Of a stretch of DNA of 64,000 bases, positions 7,119 to 15,158 are shown in pieces (within the stretch, counting starts at the first letter, position 1; every line of letters starts with the position of its first letter). The notes beneath the pieces were generated by a model. It was not told where the DNA came from, ran no database searches, and was given only the letters and a program-made list of their open reading frames with translations. A program made the translations under genes and the position numbers. Source of the stretch: Paenibacillus urinalis (GTDB taxonomy: Bacteria > Bacillota > Bacilli > Paenibacillales > Paenibacillaceae); contig NZ_CP118108.1 of the NCBI RefSeq assembly GCF_028747985.1, positions 2,237,501 to 2,301,500 on the forward strand, read 5' to 3'.

Positions 7119-8861
7119 TCACTCTAAATAATGTTTCTTCATTTTGTTGTATAAGGTTCCTCGTGATATGCCAAGCAATTTCGCAGCAACACTCTTGTTA
7201 CCAGCGGCCTTATGTAGAGCTTCTTCAATAAGTGCCTTCTCTTCTGTCTCAGACACTTTTGCTTTCAGCCGGTTGTCATAATGTATATGTTCTATCAGAA
7301 CTTGCTCCCCATCACTTATGGCCCCGAAATGTTCCAGAAAAGAATCGGGGAGATGCTCCAGCTTGATTTGATCACCTTCTCCAAGAATAACACACCGCTC
7401 AAGAACAGCCCGAAGTTCTGCGATATTTCCAGGCCACGCATAGTTAGAAAAAGCCAATATGACCTCTGGTGTAAGTACAGGAATCGGTTTTTGATACTGT
7501 GCTGAAAATTCGCGTAAGTACATGGTGCTCAAAATTGAAATGTCCTCGATTCTGTCACGCAGAGGTGGAACAGAGATCGACACAATACTGAGCGTGTAAT
7601 ATAGCTCGGAGCTGAAATTCTGGCTCGCAGCAAGCTCCTCCAGATTATGCTTCGATGCACCGATAATACGCGTATTCAGCGGAATATCGGTATGTCCTCC
7701 ATAACGCCGGAAAGACTGGTTCTTCAAAGCATGATACAGTTTATCCTGGACATCCATCGGAAGCTTGTCAATCTCATTTAAGAGCAGCGTTCCTTTATCA
7801 GCTAGCTCCAGCTTGCCAGGATCATAATGGTTATTGCCGGAAAACGTACCGCCTTCAAATCCAAATAGTTCACTCTCCAGCATGCCGACAGGTACTGCAC
7901 CGCAATTAATGGACAAGAATGGATGCTCAGCACGCGGGCTTGCCAGATGAATGACTTTTGCCAGCTGTTCCTTCCCGACACCCGACTCCCCATACAGAAT
8001 GACAGGTGTATCGGATTCAGCCATCTTTTTGCCAATTCGGACCACTTTGCTAATGCTATGACTCTGACCATCGATATGACTGAAGGGATCGTCTTTGCGA
8101 GGAAGCGTATCTAATATACTCGCCTGAGCGGAAGTGAGCTCTTCATTCAGCCTAACTAGATGAGTAATGTCCTGTTCAGAGGCGAGACCGCCGATAATCT
8201 GACCATTATAATCCTTAACAGGTGAAGCATTGATAAGGACGTGGGTTCCTTCACGAGATTTGTGGTACATGTTGCGTATGATGCGTCCTTCGTCTATGCT
8301 CCGCAGCAGCATCAAAGAGTCGGGATCAAAGTGTTCACCGATCGTTCTGCCCATTATTCGCTCGTATGGAATATCATAAATACTCACAGCTGTCTCATTC
8401 CAGCAAATTACAGTCCCTTTCCGATCAACAGCTGTAACGGCATCGGTTACTGTATCTAATAAAGAGTTTAAATAAGCTTCTGCTTTGTGCTTTTGTGCAG
8501 CTATTTGCTTTAATAAGTTAAAGAGGGAAAGGAATCCAGTAATCTGATTTGACTCACTCACAAATAGGATGGGACGGTCAAGATCATCAGGCAGATCAGA
8601 TATCCATTCTCCTCTGGAGAAATGTGGATTGTCCAAGTCGATGATCGGTGACGGGGACCATTCAGATAGTAAATCCTGGAGATGTCCTTCCTTAACTAAA
8701 AAACGGCTTATATCACTTGCTGTAAACAAATAATGACGGTCATTCCATTCAATATGAACTGCTTTGGAATTCTCAAGATTCTGGATTAGTTGGCTGACGT
8801 TTTGATCAAAATTCATTGCAACATAATCGGTATTTAATTCAATCTGTTCATTATTGAACAT
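7119..8861 (-). CDS. PAS-AAA+-Fis regulator of the proline cluster, with degenerate sigma54-activator ATPase
   Basis: 580 residues. The N-terminal 120 are unassigned, a PAS domain follows at about 128-232 (LLDTVTDAVTAVDRKGTVIC), then an AAA+ domain at about 260-500 and a Fis-type helix-turn-helix at 541-577 (SVAAKLLGISRGTLYNKMKK). The layout is that of RocR-like sigma54 activators. Walker A is intact (GESGVGKE, 291-298), but other key residues are changed. GAFTGA reads GTFSGN (338-343). The Walker B Asp is Asn362 (LLLNEI). Both arginine-finger positions are Ser417 and Thr423 (FSSELYYTL). The sensor II Arg is Ala481 (WPGNIAEL). By family knowledge these are needed for ATP hydrolysis and sigma54 contact, so I infer a DNA-binding regulator that no longer works as a canonical activator. 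I see no -24/-12 promoters nearby. Confidence 0.85.
   Translation of the reverse strand: MFNNEQIELNTDYVAMNFDQNVSQLIQNLENSKAVHIEWNDRHYLFTASDISRFLVKEGHLQDLLSEWSPSPIIDLDNPHFSRGEWISDLPDDLDRPILFVSESNQITGFLSLFNLLKQIAAQKHKAEAYLNSLLDTVTDAVTAVDRKGTVICWNETAVSIYDIPYERIMGRTIGEHFDPDSLMLLRSIDEGRIIRNMYHKSREGTHVLINASPVKDYNGQIIGGLASEQDITHLVRLNEELTSAQASILDTLPRKDDPFSHIDGQSHSISKVVRIGKKMAESDTPVILYGESGVGKEQLAKVIHLASPRAEHPFLSINCGAVPVGMLESELFGFEGGTFSGNNHYDPGKLELADKGTLLLNEIDKLPMDVQDKLYHALKNQSFRRYGGHTDIPLNTRIIGASKHNLEELAASQNFSSELYYTLSIVSISVPPLRDRIEDISILSTMYLREFSAQYQKPIPVLTPEVILAFSNYAWPGNIAELRAVLERCVILGEGDQIKLEHLPDSFLEHFGAISDGEQVLIEHIHYDNRLKAKVSETEEKALIEEALHKAAGNKSVAAKLLGISRGTLYNKMKKHYLE
8845..8860 (-). promoter_or_regulatory. 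Inverted repeat TGTTCA-N4-TGAACA over the regulator start codon
   Basis: Arms 8845-8850 and 8855-8860 repeat exactly the arm sequence and spacing of the site at 5923-5938. It overlaps the ATG and first codons of the minus-strand regulator gene, so binding there would block transcript elongation or initiation (autorepression). The overlap with coding sequence means chance cannot be excluded. Confidence 0.35.
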
Positions 8862-8893
8862 AAGAACCTCTCACTTTGTGTAATTTAGTATAA

Positions 8894-8922
8894 ATATTAC
8901 ATGGGAATCACTTATATTTCAA
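8894..8922 (-). promoter_or_regulatory. Promoter of the PAS/AAA+ regulator gene
   Basis: On the minus strand TTGAAA (8922-8917) and TAATAT (8899-8894) are separated by 17 bases, about 35 bases before the start codon. This is a sigmaA-type promoter. The same 153-base interval must also hold the permease promoter in the other direction; a weak TTGATA-N17-CAAAAT starts at 8924. Confidence 0.5.
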
Positions 8923-9014
8923 CTTGATATTAGAATATAGTATGTTCAAAATAAAACGATGTTTAGAGTTAGACATGTTGCTGTTCAATTAAATGAAAAT
9001 GGGGGAATATCTCT

Positions 9015-10334
9015 ATGGCGAATGTACAAACACAGCCTGTAGGAACGAATCCGGCATTGGGCAAAAAAACATCTGTCAGAGCATTAATTGCAAGCTTGAT
9101 TGGCAGCTCTATCGAATGGTTCGATTATTTTTTGTATGGAACGGCTGCTTCACTTGTTTTTAACCAGTTATTCTTTCCAGCCGAGGATGCAGTAGTCAGC
9201 CTGCTGTTATCATATCTTACCTTTGCGCTTCCGTTCTTTATTCGGCCGCTTGGGGGCATCATATTCAGTCATATCGGAGACAAGGTAGGGAGAAAGAAGA
9301 CATTAGTTATGACCCTTTCTTTAATGGGAGGATCTACGGTACTGATTGGCTGTTTGCCTGATTATAATGCGATTGGCGTATGGGCACCCATTCTCTTGAT
9401 TCTGATGCGATGTATCCAAGGACTTGGCATCGGAGGAGAGTGGGGCGGAGCCCTTTTGCTGGCTGTTGAATACTCTGGTAAAAACAATCGCGGCTTCTAC
9501 GGCAGTATTCCTCAAATGGGTGTAACGATTGGAATGGTGATGGGTACTTTGGCGTTGTCCCTGATGAGCCTGCTTCCGGATGATGCCTTTATGTCCTGGG
9601 GCTGGAGAGTACCTTTTATCATGAGTGCTGTCCTTGTCTTCATCGGTCTATGGATTCGTAACGGTCTGGATGAAACTCCTGCATTTAAAGAATCACAAAA
9701 ATCAGGTGAAACCTCCCGTGTACCTCTTCTTGATACGCTGCGTTACCACTGGAAATCGGTTCTAATTGCTGTCGGTGCCAAGGTAGTAGAGACAGGTCCA
9801 TTCTATATATTTGGAACCTTCGTTGTTGCCTATTGCACAACATATCTAGGCTATGAACGTTCACCGGTGCTCAATGCCGTATTGCTTGCAGCTCTTGTGG
9901 CAACTGCCCTAATCCCGCTTGCAGGGAAGTTGTCTGACAAAATAGGCAGAAAACCGCTGTTTGTCGGTGGTACAATTGCAATTATTCTCTATGCATTCCC
10001 ATACTTTTATCTGTTGTCTCAAGGCTCTATAGCTCTCATGATCTTGGCTACAATTCTGGGTCTAGGAATTGTTTGGGTTCCAGTTACAGCGGTGCTGGGA
10101 ACAATGTTTTCTGAAATATTCAGTACCAAGGTGCGTTATACAGGTGTCAGCCTCGGATATCAGATCGGTGCAGCTGTTGCGGGAGGAACCGCACCACTTA
10201 TTGCTACATGGCTGTTAAGTGAATTCAACAATTCTTGGGTGCCTGTCGCGCTATATATCATTCTCACAGGTGTAATTTCTCTAATTGCTGTAAGTGCAAC
10301 TCGTGAGAAGAAGAATACAGAGCTGGATATTTAG
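9015..10334 (+). CDS. MFS transporter, metabolite:H+ symporter (MHS) family; probable proline permease
   Basis: ATG 9015 follows AATGGGGGAAT; 439 residues with twelve predicted membrane segments. SLIGSSIEWFDYFLYGTAAS at residues 26-45 is the diagnostic first-helix signature of the MHS family (ProP, shikimate, alpha-ketoglutarate carriers). GDKVGRKKTLV in loop 2-3 and KLSDKIGRKPLFVGG in loop 8-9 are the paired MFS motifs. RCIQGLGIGGEWGGA is also typical. Proton-driven uptake of a small zwitterion or organic acid is expected. Its place between the regulator and the semialdehyde dehydrogenase makes proline the likely substrate, although Bacillales usually use SSS-type PutP for this. Confidence 0.85.
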   Translation: MANVQTQPVGTNPALGKKTSVRALIASLIGSSIEWFDYFLYGTAASLVFNQLFFPAEDAVVSLLLSYLTFALPFFIRPLGGIIFSHIGDKVGRKKTLVMTLSLMGGSTVLIGCLPDYNAIGVWAPILLILMRCIQGLGIGGEWGGALLLAVEYSGKNNRGFYGSIPQMGVTIGMVMGTLALSLMSLLPDDAFMSWGWRVPFIMSAVLVFIGLWIRNGLDETPAFKESQKSGETSRVPLLDTLRYHWKSVLIAVGAKVVETGPFYIFGTFVVAYCTTYLGYERSPVLNAVLLAALVATALIPLAGKLSDKIGRKPLFVGGTIAIILYAFPYFYLLSQGSIALMILATILGLGIVWVPVTAVLGTMFSEIFSTKVRYTGVSLGYQIGAAVAGGTAPLIATWLLSEFNNSWVPVALYIILTGVISLIAVSATREKKNTELDI

Positions 10335-10354
10335 AAGGCTTAAGGGTTGTCTAA

Positions 10355-10417
10355 ATTTGTACACATTAAACAATATAGTTGTTTGATGTGTACAAATCGT
10401 AAGGCTGAGTGTATAAT
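10355..10417 (+). promoter_or_regulatory. 19-bp inverted repeat and promoter of the semialdehyde dehydrogenase gene
   Basis: Arms 10355-10373 and 10379-10397 are complementary over 19 bases with one mismatch, around a 5-base centre. The outer part of each arm reads ATTTGTACACAT. The right arm contains TGTACA (10389-10394), exactly 17 bases before a consensus TATAAT (10412-10417). No T-run follows the palindrome, and it straddles the -35, so an operator is favoured over a terminator. A near copy of the right half-site lies at the same position in the proline dehydrogenase promoter. Confidence 0.65.
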
Positions 10418-10478
10418 CCAAATGGATACAGTGTTAATAAATAACATAATTGTTTTAAATTGAGAGGAGATATGTAAC

Positions 10479-12047
10479 GTGAATAAGACAGCGAATATCA
10501 GTCCCTTTGTCAATGAGCCTTTCGTGAACTTCAGTTTGGAAGAGAACAAGCAGGCGATGGAAAAAGCGATTAGCAAAGTAAAGTCTGAATTAGGTCAAAA
10601 TATCCCTCTCCATATCGGTGAGAAGAAGGTGTTCACTGAAGAGGTAATTACTTCGGTCAACCCGGGGAATTTAGGGGAAGTCATCGGATATGTGAGTAAA
10701 GCGAATCAGCCACTGGCAGAAGAAGCCATGCAGATTGCCGTAAGCACATTCGAAACGTGGAAGAGGGTACCTCCAAGAGAGCGAGCGGAATATCTATTCA
10801 AGGCAGCGACTCTTATGCGGGAACGTAAGCATGAATTCTCGGCACTTATGATTCTTGAATCTGGTAAAAACTATGCCGAGGCTGATGCAGACACAGCCGA
10901 AGCTATTGATTTTATTGAATTTTATGCACGTGAAATATTACGTATTGATCAAATTAATGAAATACAGCCTCTAACCAAGGTGCAAGGTGAAGACAATCGC
11001 TTAACATATATTCCTCTAGGGGTTGGCGTCATCATACCTCCATGGAATTTCCCGCTGGCGATATGCGTAGGTATGACAACTGCAGCGGTTGTGTCAGGAA
11101 ATACGGTATTGCTCAAGCCTGCTTCGACGACGCCTGCAATAGCTCATAAATTTGTTGCGCTTATGGAAGAGGTGGGTCTTCCAGCTGGTGTTATCAATTT
11201 TATACCTGGCAGCGGAGCGGAAGTAGGAGATTATTTAACTTCTCATCCGAAGACCCGATTTATCAGCTTCACCGGCTCGAAGGAAGTCGGACTTCATATA
11301 AGTAAGCAGGCAGCGGATACGTCAGAAGGCCAAATTTGGATCAAGCGGCTTATTGCCGAAATGGGCGGCAAGGATGGGATCGTCGTAGATGAGACCGCGA
11401 ATCTTGATGCAGCGGCGCAGGCCATTGTTGCTTCTGCCTTTGGTTTCCAGGGACAGAAGTGTTCCGCCGGGTCGAGAGCGATCATTGTAGAAGCTGTGTA
11501 TGATGAAGTTGTGGAGAAGGTTAAGGAGCTGACGGAGAAGCTTGCTGCCGGGTTACCAGAACTGAATTATCCAGCAGGACCGGTCATTGATAAGGCTTCT
11601 TATGATAAAATCTTGAATTACATCCAAATTGGCAAGGGCGAAGGAACGTTACTAACGGGAGGAAGTCCGGCCGAAGGGAATGGCTACTATATCCAGCCTA
11701 CTGTATTCGCGGATGTGAAACCAGATGCGAGAATTATGAAGGAAGAAATTTTTGGTCCCGTTCTTGCTATATGCAAGGCTTCAGATTATAAGGAGGCAAT
11801 TGAAATATATAATGATACAGAGTTTGGATTGACAGGCTCCTATTTCTCCTCAGACCAGGATCGCATTGAGGAGGCGCTGGAGACGATGCACTGTGGAAAC
11901 CTGTATATAAACCGAAAGTGTACCGGGGCTCTGGTTGGAGCTCATCCGTTCGGCGGCTTCAATATGTCGGGTACGGATTCCAAGGCCGGAGGATACGATT
12001 ATCTGCTCTTGTTCACACAAGCTAAGCTGACCTCCAGGAAGCTGTAG
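10479..12047 (+). CDS. pruA: L-glutamate gamma-semialdehyde dehydrogenase (1-pyrroline-5-carboxylate dehydrogenase)
   Basis: GTG 10479 lies eight bases after GAGAGGAGA; 522 residues, close to the usual length of RocA/PruA enzymes. It oxidises glutamate semialdehyde to glutamate with NAD+, finishing proline breakdown. Visible catalytic elements are Asn190 (IIPPWNFPL), Glu294 (LIAEMGGKD) and the nucleophile Cys328 in [22 protein letters not shown] is the NAD loop. The C-terminus [18 protein letters not shown] is the PruA-type substrate and oligomer tail. Its promoter carries a large palindrome, and a strong terminator follows. Confidence 0.95.
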   Translation: MNKTANISPFVNEPFVNFSLEENKQAMEKAISKVKSELGQNIPLHIGEKKVFTEEVITSVNPGNLGEVIGYVSKANQPLAEEAMQIAVSTFETWKRVPPRERAEYLFKAATLMRERKHEFSALMILESGKNYAEADADTAEAIDFIEFYAREILRIDQINEIQPLTKVQGEDNRLTYIPLGVGVIIPPWNFPLAICVGMTTAAVVSGNTVLLKPASTTPAIAHKFVALMEEVGLPAGVINFIPGSGAEVGDYLTSHPKTRFISFTGSKEVGLHISKQAADTSEGQIWIKRLIAEMGGKDGIVVDETANLDAAAQAIVASAFGFQGQKCSAGSRAIIVEAVYDEVVEKVKELTEKLAAGLPELNYPAGPVIDKASYDKILNYIQIGKGEGTLLTGGSPAEGNGYYIQPTVFADVKPDARIMKEEIFGPVLAICKASDYKEAIEIYNDTEFGLTGSYFSSDQDRIEEALETMHCGNLYINRKCTGALVGAHPFGGFNMSGTDSKAGGYDYLLLFTQAKLTSRKL

Positions 12048-12060
12048 CTAAATGAATGAA

Positions 12061-12095
12061 GATGGCTTCGGATATTCCGAAGTCATCTTTTTTTT
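12061..12095 (+). terminator. Terminator after pruA
   Basis: An 11-base stem, GATGGCTTCGG (12061-12071) with CCGAAGTCATC (12077-12087), around ATATT, followed by eight T residues. Confidence 0.92.
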
Positions 12096-12209
12096 AGTAC
12101 AATGACCGTTATAAAGGATAGATGTAGTGCAGGTCCTTAATCCCATGAACGATTTCTGTGTTAGAAGGGCTGGACACGCAGGTTAGAGAAACGAAAAGGG
12201 GTGTTAGCG

Positions 12210-12806
12210 ATGGGGCACATTATTGGCGAACGAATTGTACTAAGAGAATATCGAATGGAGGATTCATCTGCAATACGAAGCTGGGTTAACGATCCGGATA
12301 TTACGTCTACTCTGAGTGATTTATTTAGGTATCCGCAAAGTATAAAGAAGACGGAAGACTTCATACATATGATGATGGACGGCAGGTCAGATACACACAA
12401 GAGCTTTGTCATTGCACATCAGAATACACTCGACTATATAGGTCAGATTGACGTGCTAAATATCTCCTGGAAGAACCGAACGGCCTCGCTTGCGATTGTT
12501 ATTGGTTCGAAGAAAGATCAAGGAAGAGGTTTCGGCTCTGAAGCGATACGATTGCTGCAAAATCTAGTATTTAATGAGATGAATTTAAATCGGCTGGAGC
12601 TCCAAGTGTATGATTTCAATCATGCGGCAATTCATTGCTATAAGAAATGCGGCTTTGTAGAAGAAGGTAGAGCGAGGCAGAAGATTTATCGAAATGGGAA
12701 ATACAATGATATCATTCACATGAGTATTCTAAAGAGCGAATATGATACATTAGTACAGCGTACGAAGTCGACCGCCTATGCACGTGATCTCGAAGGCCGA
12801 GATTAA
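12210..12806 (+). CDS. GNAT acetyltransferase (RimJ/RimL type)
   Basis: ATG 12210 has AAGGGGTG (12196-12203) at normal distance; the GTG at 12201 overlaps that site. The 198-residue protein has the RimJ/RimL layout: GERIVLREYRMEDSSAIRSW at the start, ASLAIVIGSKKDQGRGFGSE (acetyl-CoA pyrophosphate loop Q/RxxGxG/A) in the middle, and NRLELQVYDFNHAAIHCYKK followed by CGF near the end. Such enzymes acetylate amino groups of proteins, antibiotics or polyamines; the substrate is unknown. It is the first of three GNAT genes on this strand. Confidence 0.85.
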   Translation: MGHIIGERIVLREYRMEDSSAIRSWVNDPDITSTLSDLFRYPQSIKKTEDFIHMMMDGRSDTHKSFVIAHQNTLDYIGQIDVLNISWKNRTASLAIVIGSKKDQGRGFGSEAIRLLQNLVFNEMNLNRLELQVYDFNHAAIHCYKKCGFVEEGRARQKIYRNGKYNDIIHMSILKSEYDTLVQRTKSTAYARDLEGRD

Positions 12807-12871
12807 TAAGCTGGAAGACGGAAACTTGAAAACAGACGAATAGATCAACCAATCTACAGTAAGCTATAGCT

Positions 12872-12902
12872 TTTGACAAAAAACAGACAAGTATTTGTCA
12901 AA
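12872..12902 (+). promoter_or_regulatory. Inverted repeat TTTGACAAA-N13-TTTGTCAAA
   Basis: Perfect nine-base arms at 12872-12880 and 12894-12902 lie 60 bases before the second GNAT gene. The left arm contains a consensus -35 (TTGACA, 12873-12878), but I find no -10 at proper distance. No T-run follows, so it is more likely an operator than a terminator; no regulator is evident. Confidence 0.35.
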
Positions 12903-12961
12903 CTTATGCTGATTCTGCGATTACCCGAGAAATAAAACTTAGCTGAGAGAGGATAGCGCTT

Positions 12962-13405
12962 GTGGCAGACATTTATTTTGACAATATGTGTTTATCTACG
13001 GATAGAGAGGTTGTTACGGACTATGAAGACATTTGCCGTAAGCTGCATGGATATAATATGCGAGCAACTGGTGGATTGCTGAAAGAGCCTGGTGACAGTA
13101 TTCATCTCTATTTGAAAAACGAAGCGTCAGAAGTGGTCGGGGGAATATTTTGCGAGACGTGGTTATATGGACTATACATTGATGTATTTTGGATTGCTGA
13201 AGCCTATCGGAGCAAGGGATTCGGGCATCAGATGCTGCATGAAGCGGAGCGCAGAGGCAGAGAGTTAGGCTGCTTGTTTGCACATACGTCGACCTTCTCG
13301 TATCAAGCGCCTTCGTTCTATGAGAAGCATGGATATGAGGTATACGGCATTAACGATTTATTTCCCGGGGAAATCAAGCAATATTTTTTGAAGAAAAAAT
13401 TATAA
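12962..13405 (+). CDS. GNAT family N-acetyltransferase
   Basis: GTG 12962 follows GAGAGAGGATAG; 147 residues. The core VFWIAEAYRSKGFGHQMLHE holds the acetyl-CoA-binding R-x-x-G-x-G loop, and APSFYEKHGYEVYGINDLFP is the typical final strand-helix with an ending close to YIT/YycN-like acetyltransferases. No substrate can be assigned. The stop is 30 bases before the next GNAT start, so the two probably form one transcript. Confidence 0.85.
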   Translation: MADIYFDNMCLSTDREVVTDYEDICRKLHGYNMRATGGLLKEPGDSIHLYLKNEASEVVGGIFCETWLYGLYIDVFWIAEAYRSKGFGHQMLHEAERRGRELGCLFAHTSTFSYQAPSFYEKHGYEVYGINDLFPGEIKQYFLKKKL

Positions 13406-13435
13406 AAGGCACATGAACAAGAGAGAGGGAGTAGC

Positions 13436-13873
13436 ATGGTCTATATTGAGCAAATTGAAATGAAGCATCTGCCGCAGCTGGCAGAGCTGTACGAAGAACT
13501 GATCGGTGTCAGTACAAACCTGGCGAAGATGGAAGAGACTTATCAAACGCTGCTTGAAGATAAGAGCTATTATGTGCTGGGTGCTTTTTATGAGAATGAG
13601 CTTGCAGGGTCGTTGATGGGAATCCTGTGTAAAGATCTGATTGGCGAGTGTGAGCCGTTCATGGTGATCGAAAATGTCGTAGTATCCTCCAAAATTCGAA
13701 GACAAGGCATCGGCCGAAAGCTGATGAATGAGATTGAAATGATCGCGAGACAGCAGAACTGCAGCTATATCATTCTCGTATCCGGCGGACAAAGAGTCGA
13801 GGCTCACCGAATGTATGAATCAATGGGCTATCGTGAAGAGCATGTGGAAGGCTTCAGAAAATTTCTGAAATGA
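13436..13873 (+). CDS. GNAT family N-acetyltransferase
   Basis: ATG 13436 follows GAGAGAGGGAGTAGC; 145 residues. VIENVVVSSKIRRQGIGRKL is a textbook acetyl-CoA loop (R-R-Q-G-I-G), and VEAHRMYESMGYREE is the C-terminal GNAT block. The substrate is unknown. It is the last gene of the GNAT group and is followed by a strong terminator. Confidence 0.87.
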   Translation: MVYIEQIEMKHLPQLAELYEELIGVSTNLAKMEETYQTLLEDKSYYVLGAFYENELAGSLMGILCKDLIGECEPFMVIENVVVSSKIRRQGIGRKLMNEIEMIARQQNCSYIILVSGGQRVEAHRMYESMGYREEHVEGFRKFLK

Positions 13874-13887
13874 AGTCAGGTAAGGCG

Positions 13888-13917
13888 GAGCACCTTTATA
13901 AGGGTGCTCTTTTTTTT
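13888..13917 (+). terminator. Terminator of the GNAT pair
   Basis: GAGCACCT (13888-13895) pairs with AGGGTGCTC (13901-13909) around TTATA, followed by eight T residues. Confidence 0.92.
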
Positions 13918-14037
13918 GTGTGCATTGACAGTACAAAAGTATCTCAGTTACGATATAGAGCAGGAATGTCATATTATGGAATGTTCAGTTTGTATTTATC
14001 CGCGGATCAATAGTTAACTGAAGGAGGGCTGAAGCTC

Positions 14038-14508
14038 ATGGAATCAGGCAAAGTCCACATGGTTCATCGTCCTAAGGATACATCAGGAGTTATATTCGTT
14101 CTTATTTTAATAGCGCTCCAAACTCAGGTATTTGTCTCTAGCTTACGTAGAGAATCGGAAATTTTTTGGATATTCTCTTTTTACATATTGTTATGTTTAT
14201 ACTACCTTATCATGATGGCTTGGTATTTCATTAAATACAAGCCATGGAAGCCAGTCGCATTCGAAGTGCTTCCAGACTCTTATCGAGTCGGGCCGCATCA
14301 ATTCACTGCTACTGAGATTCAGTTCATTATTGTTAGAGGTTACTTTAATCCATGTGTTGGATTACAGTTGTTTAACAAGAAGAGAACGCCTATGTACATG
14401 CGAATTAAATTCCAGGATCAGAAGCAGGAAGATATGATTATGAAAGAGATCAAGGCGATGGCTGAGCGGCATCAAATCCCGGTGAAGAGAGGGAATTTCA
14501 GATATTAG
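14038..14508 (+). CDS. Two-helix membrane protein of unknown function (paralogue A)
   Basis: ATG 14038 lies ten bases after AAGGAGGG (14021-14028). The 156-residue protein has two N-terminal membrane helices, at about 17-35 (VIFVLILIALQTQVFVSSL) and 43-64. A cytosolic or external domain of about 85 residues follows, rich in beta-strand pattern: a short strand FEVLPDSYRVGPHQFTATEI, then QFIIVRGYF and a terminal helix. Layout and spacing match the next gene (14569) and, more weakly, the one at 41951. The pattern suggests a PH-like fold on a membrane anchor. I do not recognise a characterised family. Confidence 0.7.
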   Translation: MESGKVHMVHRPKDTSGVIFVLILIALQTQVFVSSLRRESEIFWIFSFYILLCLYYLIMMAWYFIKYKPWKPVAFEVLPDSYRVGPHQFTATEIQFIIVRGYFNPCVGLQLFNKKRTPMYMRIKFQDQKQEDMIMKEIKAMAERHQIPVKRGNFRY

Positions 14509-14568
14509 ATTGATCTAAGATCGATTATGATTACTTATAAGGTTACCGATAATGAGAGGGGAAAGTTC

Positions 14569-15033
14569 ATGCAGCTATTCAAACCCACACCCGAGTTCAT
14601 GGTCAGCCATCGAAAAAGATTCCGAACTTTAGTGATATTTGGAGTCGCTACGCTCTTATTGGGCCTAGTTAATCTGTCAGAGGACGGAGAATTGCTTACG
14701 ATCCCGTTTATTCTGTATAGCGCCGTTCTTGCATTTGAAATTATAATCCTTCTTCTACAGCTGTCCAAGAAGCCCAAACTATTTAAGCTCGTTAATCATA
14801 AGCTGCAGATCGGTGATCGTATATATCAACCGGAGGATATTAAATCCATTATTATTGAAGAATTCTATGGTCCTTCTATCGCAATTAAACCAAAAGGACG
14901 CCGGATTGTACCTGTCATGAATGTTTACCGAATATCGGATGGCACGGATGCAGAGGATGCGTTCGAAACGATTCATGAGTGGGGAGATAAGTTTAGCGTC
15001 CCTGTACTTACGAAGCGAATATGGACACTGTGA
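14569..15033 (+). CDS. Two-helix membrane protein of unknown function (paralogue B)
   Basis: ATG 14569 follows GAGAGGGGA (14554-14562); an earlier ATG at 14527 lacks a binding site. 154 residues with two membrane helices, at about 18-35 and 43-63, and a beta-rich tail (FKLVNHKLQIGDRIYQPEDI, SIIIEEFYGPSIAIKPKGRR). The tail has the same strand order as the preceding gene, with a matching closing helix ending in FSVPVLTKR. The 60-base spacing and similarity point to an old tandem duplication, probably co-transcribed. Function unknown. Confidence 0.7.
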   Translation: MQLFKPTPEFMVSHRKRFRTLVIFGVATLLLGLVNLSEDGELLTIPFILYSAVLAFEIIILLLQLSKKPKLFKLVNHKLQIGDRIYQPEDIKSIIIEEFYGPSIAIKPKGRRIVPVMNVYRISDGTDAEDAFETIHEWGDKFSVPVLTKRIWTL

Positions 15034-15057
15034 TCTTCTCGAATATCCAATCGAAAA

Positions 15058-15095
15058 AACTCTAAATCGGCTGAATGCAGATTTAGAGTTTTTTT
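15058..15095. terminator. Bidirectional terminator between convergent genes
   Basis: AACTCTAAATC (15058-15068) pairs with GATTTAGAGTT (15080-15090), with A-rich sequence before and T-rich sequence after, so it can serve both strands. Confidence 0.9.
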
Positions 15096-15158
15096 GTGCA
15101 CATTTAATTCTAAATATAACATGTCATAATTTACTCGCTGAATAGTTCATGACATGAA

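Noticed and set aside
10355..10397. Palindrome before pruA as the permease terminator
   Set aside because: No T-run follows the stem on the plus strand, the arms are A/T-rich, and the right arm sits at the -35 of a good promoter, so an operator is preferred.
5940..10478. Possible sigma54 (-24/-12) promoters for the proline genes
   Set aside because: I looked for TGGCAC-N5-TTGC before proline dehydrogenase, the permease and pruA and found none; the best promoter candidates have -10 boxes of the sigmaA type.
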